A stretch of 64,000 nt of DNA, taken from the NCBI GenBank assembly GCA_964019425.1, contig OZ025819.1, forward strand, positions 558,001-622,000, read 5' to 3'. Source of the DNA: Flectonema sp. DT1601. Taxonomy: Eukaryota; Euglenozoa; Diplonemea; Diplonemida; Diplonemidae. Positions 1 through 10,811 of this stretch are shown one piece after another. How positions within the stretch are numbered: the stretch's first letter is position 1; every line of letters begins with the position of its first letter. The position numbers and the translations under genes were made by a program. Under the pieces are notes generated by a model that saw only the letters and a program-made list of their open reading frames with translations, searched no databases and was not told the origin of the DNA.

Positions 1-1
1 T

Positions 2-607
2 GCGTCAGCAAACCAACTGAAAGATTCAAAGAAGCCATCGATGGGTAGACTACTTCCGATGTCAAAGTCATGCTCACAGCAACAGCCAGCTCCCCAACAG
101 CGAAGTGGGGGTTTTGCTCAAAAACTAATTGTTCAAACCAGCAATCAAGATTCTCCACGTGGTGTGAAGAAGTCTGAAGACGCTAAACCAGTGTTGCCAA
201 CCCCCGCAGCTAGCACGACGGACGGTCCAAGCGAGGCTGTAAAACCAGCTGAACAGAGTGAGGCGCAGGTCGCTGCACCAGTAGTATTAGACAACGTGGC
301 TGTCGGAAGTCCAAAGAATGCAGCAGACATAAAGAATGCTTCCCAGGCGGCTAACAATAATAACAACTCAAGTACTAATCAAAGTAACCCTTCAGCAGAT
401 GTTGCGGCAAGTGATGCGAAGCCTTCAGCAGAACCTCAACAGACAGTTCAGATTACTGCGACGCCTACAAAGGAATCAGTTCAGCCAAAAACTGCTTCAG
501 GGGAATCACAATCTCGCGAGACTGCGGCAAAGCACGTCCCGACTTTCTCACAACCAGCTGGTGCTATTCACCCGAATACGGATGATCTTCAGAAGGCTGC
601 AGCGTGA
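2..607 (+). CDS. 3' part of a low-complexity protein, cut by the window edge
   Basis: The frame is open from the first complete codon of the window to a TGA at 605-607, so the gene or its last exon begins outside. The visible 201 residues are rich in Ala, Ser, Gln, Pro and Asn, with a short Asn run near residue 120 and no predicted membrane segment or recognisable domain. The ATG at 41 is merely the first internal Met and should not be taken as the start. Composition suggests a disordered tail. I do not recognise the family and assign no function. It lies on the same strand as all other supported genes. Confidence 0.6.
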   Translation, partial: ASANQLKDSKKPSMGRLLPMSKSCSQQQPAPQQRSGGFAQKLIVQTSNQDSPRGVKKSEDAKPVLPTPAASTTDGPSEAVKPAEQSEAQVAAPVVLDNVAVGSPKNAADIKNASQAANNNNNSSTNQSNPSADVAASDAKPSAEPQQTVQITATPTKESVQPKTASGESQSRETAAKHVPTFSQPAGAIHPNTDDLQKAAA

Positions 608-2805
608 TGTAAAGCTTAATGTTTTACGTTTAATTTATTCCACGCCTGACTGTAAGATTAATGCAACACAGACCCTGACTTGTCTGCTGTCGGATCCAGA
701 TCCAGCATTTCGTATTCGGCTATTTTTTTATACCCTTTATATTTAAACTATTGCCTGAACTGACCTTCTTATTAGACAGGGACGAAAGGAACGGTCCTAA
801 GCAGCCGTAATTTGCTAGATTCACAGCTGTAAAAGCTGCCTTCTTACGATGTTTAAAAAAAAAATGAAACTCACAATTGGTACTTTGCGGTGATAAGAAT
901 CACATAAGTAATTTCCAATAATTAAAAGAATCTGTTTTCCTTAAAATAACTTTAAAAAAAAGAATCCCCAACCACCCTGTGAAGAAAATAAGAATTCGGA
1001 ATACAACAGGATAGGAATTTCTCTTTTTTTTTCTTTTTTTCTCAGTTTTGTTTAGTTTCTATATCTTTTTTTTCCACCCCTTTTTTTTTTTTTTTAAAAT
1101 CCTGAGATGGTCCCTTCTACATATTTTAATAAAAAAAAGACAACACAATTAGAAAAAAAAGCGATCCCTATTTCATAAAGGATAAAATTGAGCATTTGGA
1201 AGTACCCAAATGATAGTGTTATTTTTGATAAAAAAAACTCGTACGATGCCTCCCAAGCAACCTTTTAACAGGACAACGCAACCTTATTTTATGTAAGGTG
1301 AATAGTGGTGTGCTTGGATGTCTTTTTTTATAATAAATAATAATTTATCGGAGAGGGTGTTAGAGGGTGAAAACCTACACTCTGAATTGCATTAGGTCTC
1401 AACATGATTATCGCACCGAATTTATAAATAAAATAATTACCATGTAGAAACACTTGTTGAATATAATAAGTTTGTTAACCAGAATTATTCTGTTTTTTTT
1501 TTTTTTTTTTTTTTGTTTCGGATTGTGCACAAAACAAAAGTGCCGATTCTTTTTTTTCCCCCACAACTAAAGTATACTCAAGTCATTTCTCTTTAGTTTT
1601 CAACCTGTTAGCCTCTGGGCAAGGTGGGAGTTGGGACTGATGCGGGCTACCCTCGTAGTCATCAGATCTGTATTTTGCTAACTAAAGTGTACTCGAACGA
1701 TGAATTTCACAAATGAACTAAAAAGATTCTAATCTGCTAGTCTCTGGGCAAGGTGGACACGCAGGGAATTAATGTTTCCAGCCGAAGCTGTAAAAACACA
1801 ATCTCTTATGATTGGAGTCCTCTACTGGCGCGGGTTACCCAGACCCATACTGGACTTGCTAACCAACTAAGAAGCTGAAGAACACTAACCCAAATAAATC
1901 AACTGGAGATTTGATTATTTTATTTTATTTGTGAATACTAACTTAAGTACACTCAGTATGATTGGTTCATTATTGAATAGGAATTTGGAAAACCAGAGTT
2001 GCTATCGCTGCCTTGTAACGTAGTTCGACCCCACAAAAGGTTAAATTACTTTCTTTAATGTTAAGGCAGGTAGTAATTGTTGTGGTAGAAATCTAGAATA
2101 GAGAATATGCGAAACAAATTTAATATGCAAAACTTTGGAACGCCTACTCTCATAGACGCGATTTGCATTAACAGGAAATTCTGTTGGTTAATAATATAAT
2201 TATGTAAATACAAACTCATGCAACGGATAACAACGTTTTCTTTTTCTTTTTTTTTTTTGTTGTTGTCTTTTTTTTTTTTCATAAAAAAAAAAAAAGAAAG
2301 ATTTAGTTCAAATCACGCGCCTACTTTGTGCCAACAAACAATTCAATACCGTCTTATGCTGTGAAGACTTGAAAAGAATGGTAAACCCCTCACTGAGGGG
2401 GTACCTGGAATTCTTTTCTGCAGTCACATACTTTTTTTTTTTTTTTTTTTTTTTTAAAATAAATTCTTTTTGCTTTCACTAAAAGTTCATTATTTCTATA
2501 TATCTCCAGCTCTCTGAACTTCCCAAACCTTTTTTTTTTTTTTTTTTTTTTTTTTTGGAAAAGAAAAAAAAAAAAAAAAGATAAATAACATCGTTCTTTA
2601 TGAATGCCGCAGCTGTTGTTCGCGAAGGAGTGGTAGAGTCGAGTGTCTGAGAGACAGAAGTATTTATTCTCTTCCTCATCTCTGCTGACATGGAAATCCT
2701 CACAAGAGACTCGCAGGGTGGCGTTCCCATTACATGTCTTGTGCTGAAGATATCACTCGGTAATCAGTTTCAGAGGGTGAAGCGTCACTCCCTGTCCCTT
2801 CAGAG

Positions 2806-2836
<31 letters not shown>

Positions 2837-5800
2837 TATTCCATTTTCTAGCATTGTAATGTGCTTATTCTTCGTTACCCCCCTCCTTGTTAACCTTGAT
2901 TTATTTATCCAAGTCCCCTCCATTGATTATAGTTCATAGTAATAATAAATACTCGTTACGACATTTGCAGTGTGTTTACCTATACCGACATTGCCTTTGG
3001 TCAAAATGTATCATAACTTACTTATTGTTTATATTGATACAATACGATATATTTATTATGCTCAAATAGATTATCTCTCGGTGAGTGGTTTGATTCTCCT
3101 CGTTTTTGTCTCCTTTGTGATTTCACCGTCTGGTTTTGTATGCATTGCTTGATTATATTTGAAGAGGGAGGGGGTACTAATCAAGCATATCACTAGTAAA
3201 CATTTTCGTACTACAATAACAACAGTAAGTGATGGGACGAGTGATTCGCCGTTATGATTTCTCAGATTTTCTTTTTTTATTTTCTTTTTTACTCTCTATA
3301 TTGATCTTGACTTGGTGTGGGTTGTCAGTCTTCTCAGTCCTGTATTGTACCGATTACTTCATACTTGTTCCTCCTGCAATCAGAATTCTATTGTTTGGAG
3401 CTGAGGTATCGGACAATTATTTCGGGAAAAGAATATTTCTTACACTCTCTTCACCCCACTTTTTTTTTGCGAAAAGAAAAAGTATTTTTTTTTTTCCTTC
3501 CTAGGTATGTTGATAAGAAGAACAAGCAAAACGATTTTTTTTTTTTTGTGAGAAAACGCAAGGGGTTCTTCCACTCTCGAAACTTCTCGTTTTCGCACCC
3601 GTCCTAAATTCCTTCGTACAATATTTTTAGTTTAAGTTTCCATTTAGTTTTTTTTTATCTTTTTACGTGTTGTGATGAAAAATAAAAAGTGTTTTTATTT
3701 ATATTATGTCTATTTTATTCTCCCTATAGTCAACAAATCGTTTTATTTTTTCCGCAGAAAAAAAAACCAGCTACGAATTTTAAATTTTTTTATTTTTTTA
3801 TATTTTTCTTCGGAGCAAAAAAAAATAAAATAAAATAAAATAAACAGATGTGATTATTATTTCAGTCAAGCGTCTCCACACTAATGATGTTTGAGACAAA
3901 CAAAGTTTTTTTTTTTTTTTTTTTTTTTTTACAAAGAAGTTTTTAAGAACTAATAATTATCCATTGCAAAACTATGAAAACAAACCTTCAGAGAAATGCG
4001 TACAATTCTTGAGAAAAAGGTCTGTTTGATAGCTGAGTCTATAACACCAATAAAGAAATAAATTCTCAAGTCACAGTCAGCAGTTAGAGCCTTAAGGAAC
4101 AACAAGCCTCTTTAAATGTGTATGGCATTTTGTAGAAGTGACTTAGGCTCTGAAGTAGGTCGATTAGGTAGCTGACTCGTGACCAACCCATAAAATTAAT
4201 AATACTGCGCGCGCTTATACCTGCATGCGATTCGCTGTGGGAAGTCAGGATTCTTCTCTCTTGGTTTACCCTCAGCAATTACAAAGACACCCCAGGTTTC
4301 GCTGGTGGCATTTCTTCACGAGAAAACTTTCCGCGAGAAATTTTTGCCCCCTCGAATTCTTTTACAGTTCCTCCTCCCTTTTCTTTCTTCGTAATTGTTT
4401 TTTTTTTCTTTTTTCCTAGCTGTTTCCCCGTGACGTTGCAGCGTCATCGCGGAGGTACTTATAAATGTGACTACAGGTCGCGTTTAGTTTTCATTCAGTG
4501 ATGGTAGTCTCATTTGTTTGCTTTATTCAAAAAGGAGAACCGAGTTCTTCTTTTAATCTGTGCGAAACGCATGTTTTTCAAACTTGAGATATGCTACATG
4601 AAACAAGCTGATTACAGCTTACTCTTCCCTTATGCAATCTTATCTATCCTGAAAAAAAGTGCAAAATTCTCATCAGGTTTGTGTGCCTTGAAAAAAGTAT
4701 AATAAAAAGAAAATTATTTTTTTTATATTCTGCTCCTGTTTTACGATGAATGTTATGTTAGGATTTTTTTTTTTTTTGTTGCGAGTTTCTCGACTCCCCT
4801 ATCTTTTATTGGAGCTGTCCACATCGACTGCTGTGTCAAAAAAAAAAAAAAAAAAAAAAAAACTTTTTTTTTTATAAAGGTTATAAGGGATATTTGGTCC
4901 CCTTTATTTTTTTTTAAATTATTTATTGTTGTTTAGCTTAGAGCGCTATAGTCAAGCTGTTTTAGCATTCGATATCAATGGCTGCTTCTTTTCTATCTCT
5001 AATTTTTTTTTCTCTATCTCTATCTCTCTCTCCCTACCCTAAGCGAAAGTACCGTCTTTAATGAAGATAAGTCCACTTCTTCTCAGTGAGATGCATTATA
5101 ATACCTTGTGACTTCCTTATTTATTTTTTATTTTTTTTAGCTCACAATAAATAAACCACGAATTAATTTGTTATTTTCTTTTGTTGTTGTTGTTGTTGTT
5201 GTCGTCTTTGGCGCATCTCTGTATATTACTTACACTTGGGATGTGCTTTATTGACTATCTTCTTTTTTTTTTTTTTTTTTGTACTTTCAGATTGAAAGCT
5301 GTTATTTCTTATGGTTATGACTTATTTCCCCCCGCGTCGACAGAATTATGTCTGCGTTCAACGAAATATATAATATAAGGCTAATCTGTGTGGTTTTAGT
5401 TTGCAACAATCATCAACCGCTGATAATAACCTAAAAAATAAAAACTAAAAATAGAGAGAAGTTGTTTGAGAAAGCAAACAAAAGGAAAAAGGACCCCCCC
5501 TTTTCTTTTTTTTTTTGTTAATGTTTGCGAGAGAGATGGAAACAGGAAAAAAAAAAAAAAAAAAAAAAAAAAAGATGAAAAAGGATGAAAAAAAACCATT
5601 GGGACCGTTAGTGACCAAGGTTCCTTTTTTCTTGAAGACCAGTGCGTGTAGTATTTGGTGTTTTTTTTTTTTTTTTTTTTTTCTACTCCGCTTCCCCTTT
5701 CTTTTTGTTGACTATCCGAACTTTCCCTTTTGCAAATACTATCAAGACAACAACAAACTGTCGACGTTGAGGTCAAGTAAAGTAACTTAACCTACGATGT

Positions 5801-6362
5801 GTTTATTTTTTGTGAGATGTGAAACTTCAAACAATCAAAACTGCAGAACTGGTGTACATAAAATATGCCGTTACCGTAGCCCTGTCATTGAACCCTGTTT
5901 CTTACTTTAGGGGTTACATGAAAATACAATCATTGCCAAGGGATCTCAAAAAACACCTTGCTTATATTCGGATAACGAAGCCGAACTTGTATAACGGTCA
6001 CAGCGCACTTTTATAAAGAAGATTGCTTCCCTGTGACTGTCAGCTTCCTTCTGCTATTTTCTTTTTTTCCTTTTTGCTTTCTTTCCCTCTCCATTCGGTT
6101 TCCTGTTCTTGTTTACCCCCCGTATTTATTATTATCTTTTTTTAAGTCATCATCCTTTCAGTTTTAAAAGATTTTTCTTTTTTTTTATTTTTATTTTTTA
6201 TTTAGACCTGGAATAATTTATCTATTTCAACTTACGCAGGTGTCTACAACAAACCGGACGAGACGAGGTGTTTTGTGTTAAGAAATCAGAAGAATTTCCA
6301 ACAAGAACACACTTTTCTTGAGGTGCAGTATATTTATAGTAACTTTCTTTCTGTTTATTCAG
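608..6362. other. Gene-poor T-rich region, 5.75 kb
   Basis: No convincing long gene is seen. The stretch is dominated by homopolymers (for example poly-T near 1494, 2430, 2530, 2815 and 3906; poly-A near 4839 and 5548) and pyrimidine tracts. A degenerate repeat lies at 1565-1870. Weak small ORFs of more balanced composition occur at about 3232-3504 (+, a hydrophobic peptide after an AACAACAG acceptor-like site), 2582-2730 (- strand) and 5820-6015 (+, no ATG start); none has a recognisable family. Regulatory or non-coding transcripts cannot be excluded. Confidence 0.5.
1565..1870. repeat. Two degenerate direct repeat units
   Basis: Unit A (about 1565-1680) and unit B (about 1680-1863) share AACTAAAGTRTACTC at their left ends, a 20-base-class core CTCTGGGCAAGGTGG (near 1613 and 1741), a GCGGGYTACCC block (near 1643 and 1838) and a TTGCTAAC right end. 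Unit B is longer in the middle. A third, weaker start (AACCAACTAA) follows unit B. The conserved blocks stay in the same order, so this is a diverged tandem duplication rather than chance. No tRNA-like A/B-box pair or open frame explains it. Confidence 0.5.
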
Positions 6363-6379
6363 TTTTACAAGTCGGTCAG

Positions 6380-6937
6380 ATGGGAATAAAAGACTTTCAA
6401 CGGCTCGGCCCTGCCTGGGGGAGTGGTGCCCGAACATTTCCAGTTTCTGTTTACCTCAAAGACTTTATTTCTGGAACAACACTTGGAGGAGGAATGCGAA
6501 CCTGTGAGTGTGCAGGTATTAGTAATCTGTACTACAGTGGTATTCATAATTCTTCTGATACTAGTGTAAGAAAAACAAGTCTATCATCAGAAGAAAGAAT
6601 TCCAACTCGCAAGATTGAGTGCGGTAGCGACGCTGAAGCAAACCTCTTAAAAGAACACGAAATGACTCTCATTATATCTTCTTATGGACAGCAATCCATT
6701 CAGCAAGTCATTCCTTCAGATTGCGAGAACTTGCCATCTTCTCTACTTCTAGTATTCCTTAATGAGCTTCATAATAGTAATAGTGATGTTGATTTCTTAT
6801 TGCGGAACCACTCAAATATTAAAGTTGTTTCCCCTTCGATGATGATGACGTCAGGAGTACCCCTGACATTAAATATTAACTCCAGGATAGCAATAGCAAC
6901 GTATGACGCAGTACTGCCGTACGCATCTAAGTCATGA
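6380..6937 (+). CDS. Hypothetical protein, 185 aa
   Basis: I do not recognise this protein. The chosen start at 6380 is the first ATG after a T-rich acceptor (TTTATTCAG, AG at 6361-6362), leaving a 17-nt leader; the same arrangement precedes almost every gene here. The frame is also open further upstream to 6275, but that part overlaps the pyrimidine tract. The protein is of balanced composition, with a Gly-rich N-terminal third (GSG and LGGG), several Cys, a Ser-rich middle and a hydrophobic C-terminal segment. No signal peptide, membrane helix or catalytic motif stands out. It is followed 180 nt downstream by the carrier gene on the same strand. Confidence 0.5.
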   Translation: MGIKDFQRLGPAWGSGARTFPVSVYLKDFISGTTLGGGMRTCECAGISNLYYSGIHNSSDTSVRKTSLSSEERIPTRKIECGSDAEANLLKEHEMTLIISSYGQQSIQQVIPSDCENLPSSLLLVFLNELHNSNSDVDFLLRNHSNIKVVSPSMMMTSGVPLTLNINSRIAIATYDAVLPYASKS

Positions 6938-7117
6938 GTATGATTGAAGAACCTTGGTTAACTTCCCTGCAATTGACGAACAGAGTTATATCCGTATTTG
7001 TGTAACTATCATTATAGAGACAAGTTATTGACGGGTTGTAGATTGTATGAATTAATTACTTTTTATTAAATAATTATTTCCGTAATTCAGATCTTTACAT
7101 TCATTTAATCGAATAAA

Positions 7118-8069
7118 ATGCCTGAACAAGGATACTTGCAGAGCTTTATCGCTGGAGGTGCAGGAGGTATGTCACTAGTGGTTGTTGGACATCCTCTTGA
7201 TACTGTCAAAGTGAAGTTACAAACATCAAATGCCTACAAGGGAACATTTGATTGCATTAAGAAGACAACTGCTGAAGGTGGTGTCAAAGCACTTTACAGA
7301 GGAATGTCTGCCCCACTGTACGGAGTTACCCCTATGTACGCTCTTTGCTTTGCAGGATACAACTTCGGTAAGGGAGTTTTCTGTGATGAGGATGCCTTCG
7401 AAAAATTGAAATTGCACCAGATCGCTGCTGCAGGTGCTACTTCTGCCCTCTTCACAACTCCAATCTTAGCTCCTGGTGAAAGATTGAAGTGCTTACTTCA
7501 GATCCAAACTGATAACAAGTTCAAGGGACCAAAGGATGTAGCACAACACCTTTGGAAACAGTCAGGTGGTGGTATCGCAGGTCTCAGATCCATCAACAGA
7601 GGATTCTGTTCCACTTTGAGTAGAGATGCTGTTGCGTCAGCCTTCTACTTCTCAAGTTATGAATACCTGAAGTCTAAGATGACCCCAGCAGGTGAGAAGT
7701 CTCCTGGTGCCCTTGCCACTCTATTCTGTGGAGGTATCGCTGGTATCTTTAACTGGGCGTTTGCTATCCCAATTGACAACGTGAAGTCAAAGCTTCAGAC
7801 CACACCAGACACCTTAGAGAGGTACCCTAACGGAGCTCGTTCAGTAGTCGTACAGATGTACCGTGAGGATGGTTTCAGAGCTCTTACTAATATGTACAGG
7901 TGTGTATCTTTATGGATTACTTTTTGAGTTAATCCTTAACAACTGTTATTTATTACAACCAAACAGGGGATTCACTGCCGTCATGTTGAGAGCATTCCCT
8001 GCTAACGCTGCTTGCTTCTTGGGTTACGAGACCGCCGTTAAGGTGTTGAACAACATGGGAATCCATTAG
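7118..8069 (+). CDS. Mitochondrial carnitine/acylcarnitine carrier (SLC25A20 family)
   Basis: Predicted inner-membrane carrier that exchanges acylcarnitine for carnitine, feeding fatty-acid oxidation. Two exons, 7118-7899 and 7967-8069, join in phase (AG+G gives Arg) around a 67-nt intron and encode 294 aa, the usual length for the family. The three tandem carrier repeats carry PxDxxK-type signatures: [11 protein letters not shown] near residue 27, [11 protein letters not shown] near 117 and [11 protein letters not shown] near 210. The second, with Glu and Arg inside the signature, is characteristic of carnitine/acylcarnitine carriers and separates it from ADP/ATP carriers. C-terminal residues [14 protein letters not shown] also match the family. 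An acceptor AG at 7089-7090 sits 27 nt before the ATG. Codon choice is strongly biased (AAG, TTC, GGA), suggesting high expression. Confidence 0.9.
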
Positions 8070-9506
8070 AAGGTGAAAGTATCATTTTATGAATAAACGC
8101 ATCAGGTATCTCGCGTTTGAAACCCCATATTAGGATCAAATCTTTAATTTGTTGTAAGAAAATGAAAAACTTCTCAAAAACCCGCGTTGTATTAATACGA
8201 ATAGTTTCCTTGTACTGGTTGCTGTTTACATTTCTTTCAGTGATTCTTGAGAGCTTCCGTATTTCGTGATTGGTGTTACCAATCAAGGCAGTCCCATCCC
8301 GAAAACCGCTTTTTTTATTTTCCCCAACCACAGCGAAATTGCCCACCAAGTTTCGTTCCCTCCGTTCTCTGTTTTCTCTAACTGATTGTTGGACTTTCAT
8401 CTTTTGAAAAAACCACTTTTTGACAATAGTGTCAGTGGTTCTCTCAGTCGGGATCAACGCTGGGGGTGCGCCTTCTCACTTAAAAATGAAAAGGAAAAAT
8501 CTCTTTGCACGAAAATTTGTTCCGAAAAACTGAAACCGTTGAGAAGTTTGTTCTCACCATTTCATGCTGAACATCTTTGGAGCCTTTGCAGCGATGATTT
8601 GATTGCCTTCTTTATGTTATCTATTCTTTGTTCTGTCAGTGACATCGCCTGGCGATTCTTTCTTCTCTCTCTTGTTGTCTTTGCGTGTGAAAGTTCGTTT
8701 ACATCATTTCTGGCGATTCATTCATGATTCCCGCTAGCTATATTGATGGACAGTTGTGTGCTTTTGTAAATCAGCTACGATATCGTTATTTGTACCCTTC
8801 TTATGAATAGGAAGGAGACTGCGCGTGTTGTGCCTCACGCTGTGGGCACATGGTTGACTTTTAATAAACTAGTATTGAAGGTTCTTGTACAGAATGGTTT
8901 CTCAAACAAGTGTTTTTTTAAAAAAAAAGAAAAATAAAGGAATGAGCATAGCCATCACTATGTTCTAACAAACGAAATAAAATAAAACGCGTGTGCTGTT
9001 ATTAAGCAGTCAGAAGACACCGTTTTAGTCCCTCTGTGTAAAAGAATAAACAGACAAGAGGGAAAAACTTATATAAAAAATTCCGAGAAGATCCCCCCCC
9101 GAGTAAACATGGCAGCTAAGGAGAATGTATTTGTTGCAAATCATTGAGAGGTGTTTAAGTTCGGTTTTTTTTTTTTTTTTTGTTTCCTTTTTTCCAAAAG
9201 CAATCAGAGTGGTTTTAAGAGGAAAATATGTTTTCTTTTTACCGCTGCAACCGTGTTGTTCTTAGGGTGGTTTAACACTTCGTCTGTGGAGTCACACCAG
9301 CTCGACAGGCGGCGTACTTCAAAAGAAACCAAAAAAAGGAATAGCGCGGACGACATGTCGTGAAACTGAAATAATACAACTACTTCGGTTAGCAGAATGT
9401 ATTTATGTAGTTTTCCTCATAAAATAGCAAACAAACTATGGTCTTGATCTTGGATGCTTGAATAAAGATTGCCCAGATTGCACTATCTTTTTAATATATT
9501 AATCAG
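8070..9506. other. Intergenic, no supported gene
   Basis: About 1.4 kb between the carrier and bL27m genes. An open stretch at 8386-8727 has no ATG at its start and no recognisable domain; 9151-9363 is a poly-Phe ORF over a T run. I see no RNA gene. The first few hundred bases are presumably the carrier's 3' UTR. Confidence 0.4.
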
Positions 9507-9539
9507 TGAAAAAAATACCCCTCCTCCAAACCCCTAACA

Positions 9540-10454
9540 ATGCAGACAATAGGGAGGGTAGTCATCAGGGCTGCCCCAACGTGTATGAATGGGTTTCAGC
9601 AAAAGAGATTTGCGACAAAGGTTGTCGCAGGTTCGATGAAAGGAAAGATTTCAAAGAATCAGGCTAAGCTGTCAATTACTAAGAGATACGGATGGAAGAA
9701 TTTCCCTGGTAGTCTCGTAACGGCAGGGTCTGCTGTCTATAAAGTAAAATCTTCTTCTGGAGTATCAATGGATGAAGATGATGATGAGTTACCCTGGTCA
9801 ATAAATAATGGTCTTAACACCATCAGAGACAGAACTGGAATTATTAAAGCAACTGTTGACGGTATCGTAAAACTATCAAAGTTACCAGGAACTGAAGGTA
9901 CTAGTGACAAAGTATTCATTTGGGTTGATCCTCACTGGAGAGACTTCCATTCTCGCGAAAAGAATCGACACAAATACAGAGCAGAAGGTATCGAATTCAC
10001 TGTTGAAGAAGTAGAAGGCAGATTCCTAAAGAATCCAACGTGGACAAATCTTGATACTGTAACGGAAGAAATACCAACTTGGCGAACTCATCCGGAATGG
10101 GCTCTTGATAAGTCAAAACGAAAGTTTGAAACCCAACCGATGCGCTCAGAAGTAAAAGCTGCTCTGACAGAGCGACAACAATACGAGAAAGCTGATGAAG
10201 ACATGTTCTACTCTCGGATGCCACAAAGAACCCGAACCTATACTTTCGGAGGTAAAAATCATTCTTACAAAGGAGTGCAAGTAGAACTCAATCCATATGG
10301 AAATGGAGGTTTGGAATTCGGAAGACTTAATTGGACGACACCTGACAGTCTTGGAAGAAGAGAACAACTTTCCCGAATTGACAGAACTCTTGCTGAGAGA
10401 GACAGATATCAACAATACACCCTGAGTTCAATGCATGGAACGTTCTGGATTTAA
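9540..10454 (+). CDS. Mitochondrial large-subunit ribosomal protein bL27m
   Basis: Structural protein of the mitochondrial ribosome near the peptidyl-transferase centre. The 304-aa protein starts with an Arg-rich, acid-free segment (about residues 1-25, RVVIRAAP then QQKRFATK) typical of a mitochondrial import signal. Residues about 35-120 follow the bL27 pattern: KRYGWKNFPGSLV then AGSAVYKV, and DRTGIIKATVDGIVKL matching the conserved D-x-T-x-x-A-x-x-x-G-x-V core. An acidic insert (DEDDDE, about residue 79) interrupts the core, and a 180-aa C-terminal extension follows, including WVDPHWRDF, comparable to the extension in fungal homologues. Single exon; an AG acceptor at 9505-9506 lies 33 nt before the ATG. 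Divergence from bacterial L27 is large, so the family call rests on pattern rather than identity. Confidence 0.65.
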   Translation: MQTIGRVVIRAAPTCMNGFQQKRFATKVVAGSMKGKISKNQAKLSITKRYGWKNFPGSLVTAGSAVYKVKSSSGVSMDEDDDELPWSINNGLNTIRDRTGIIKATVDGIVKLSKLPGTEGTSDKVFIWVDPHWRDFHSREKNRHKYRAEGIEFTVEEVEGRFLKNPTWTNLDTVTEEIPTWRTHPEWALDKSKRKFETQPMRSEVKAALTERQQYEKADEDMFYSRMPQRTRTYTFGGKNHSYKGVQVELNPYGNGGLEFGRLNWTTPDSLGRREQLSRIDRTLAERDRYQQYTLSSMHGTFWI

Positions 10455-10619
10455 TGTATCTATAAGAGAGTCTTGGAGTACAGCAACCAAATACCTCGTC
10501 TTGGCAACTAGATTAGGCAAGCATACTGTTGGGTTTAGCCCTTAGAACATTGGATCTGACTTTCCTGTGTCGGTACCGCCAGTGTTAATTTTTCGATTTA
10601 ATTTTAACAATATTCGGAG

Positions 10620-10650
<31 letters not shown>

Positions 10651-10798
10651 CGAAAGAAAGAAAAGAAGGAGAAAAAGAAGAAAACGAAAAAAAAATTACA
10701 AAATAACAAAAAGTGAAACATCCTTTATGTTTGTTTACGGATTTCCTTTATAAAAATAGATATTTAGTTTGTTGTTAAATTGTTAATTATTTCTACAG
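10455..10798. other. Intergenic with long poly-A run
   Basis: Holds a poly-A run of about 25 at 10625-10650 followed by a purine-rich A/G tract, then a T-rich stretch ending in the TTTCTACAG acceptor (AG 10797-10798) of the next gene. Confidence 0.4.
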
Positions 10799-10811
10799 AA
10801 GTCTCTCTATA

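Noticed and set aside
2015-2040. AGTTCGACCCC, B-box-like
   Set aside because: No upstream A box at the right spacing and no acceptor-stem pairing that I could find.
3229-3504. 91-codon hydrophobic frame with an ATG shortly after an AACAACAG site
   Set aside because: Its hydrophobicity comes mainly from T-rich DNA and the tail reads poly-Phe; kept only as a weak possibility in the region note.
8386-8727. 113-codon open frame after the carrier gene
   Set aside because: It starts at TTG, not ATG, has no recognisable domain and no acceptor-ATG arrangement.
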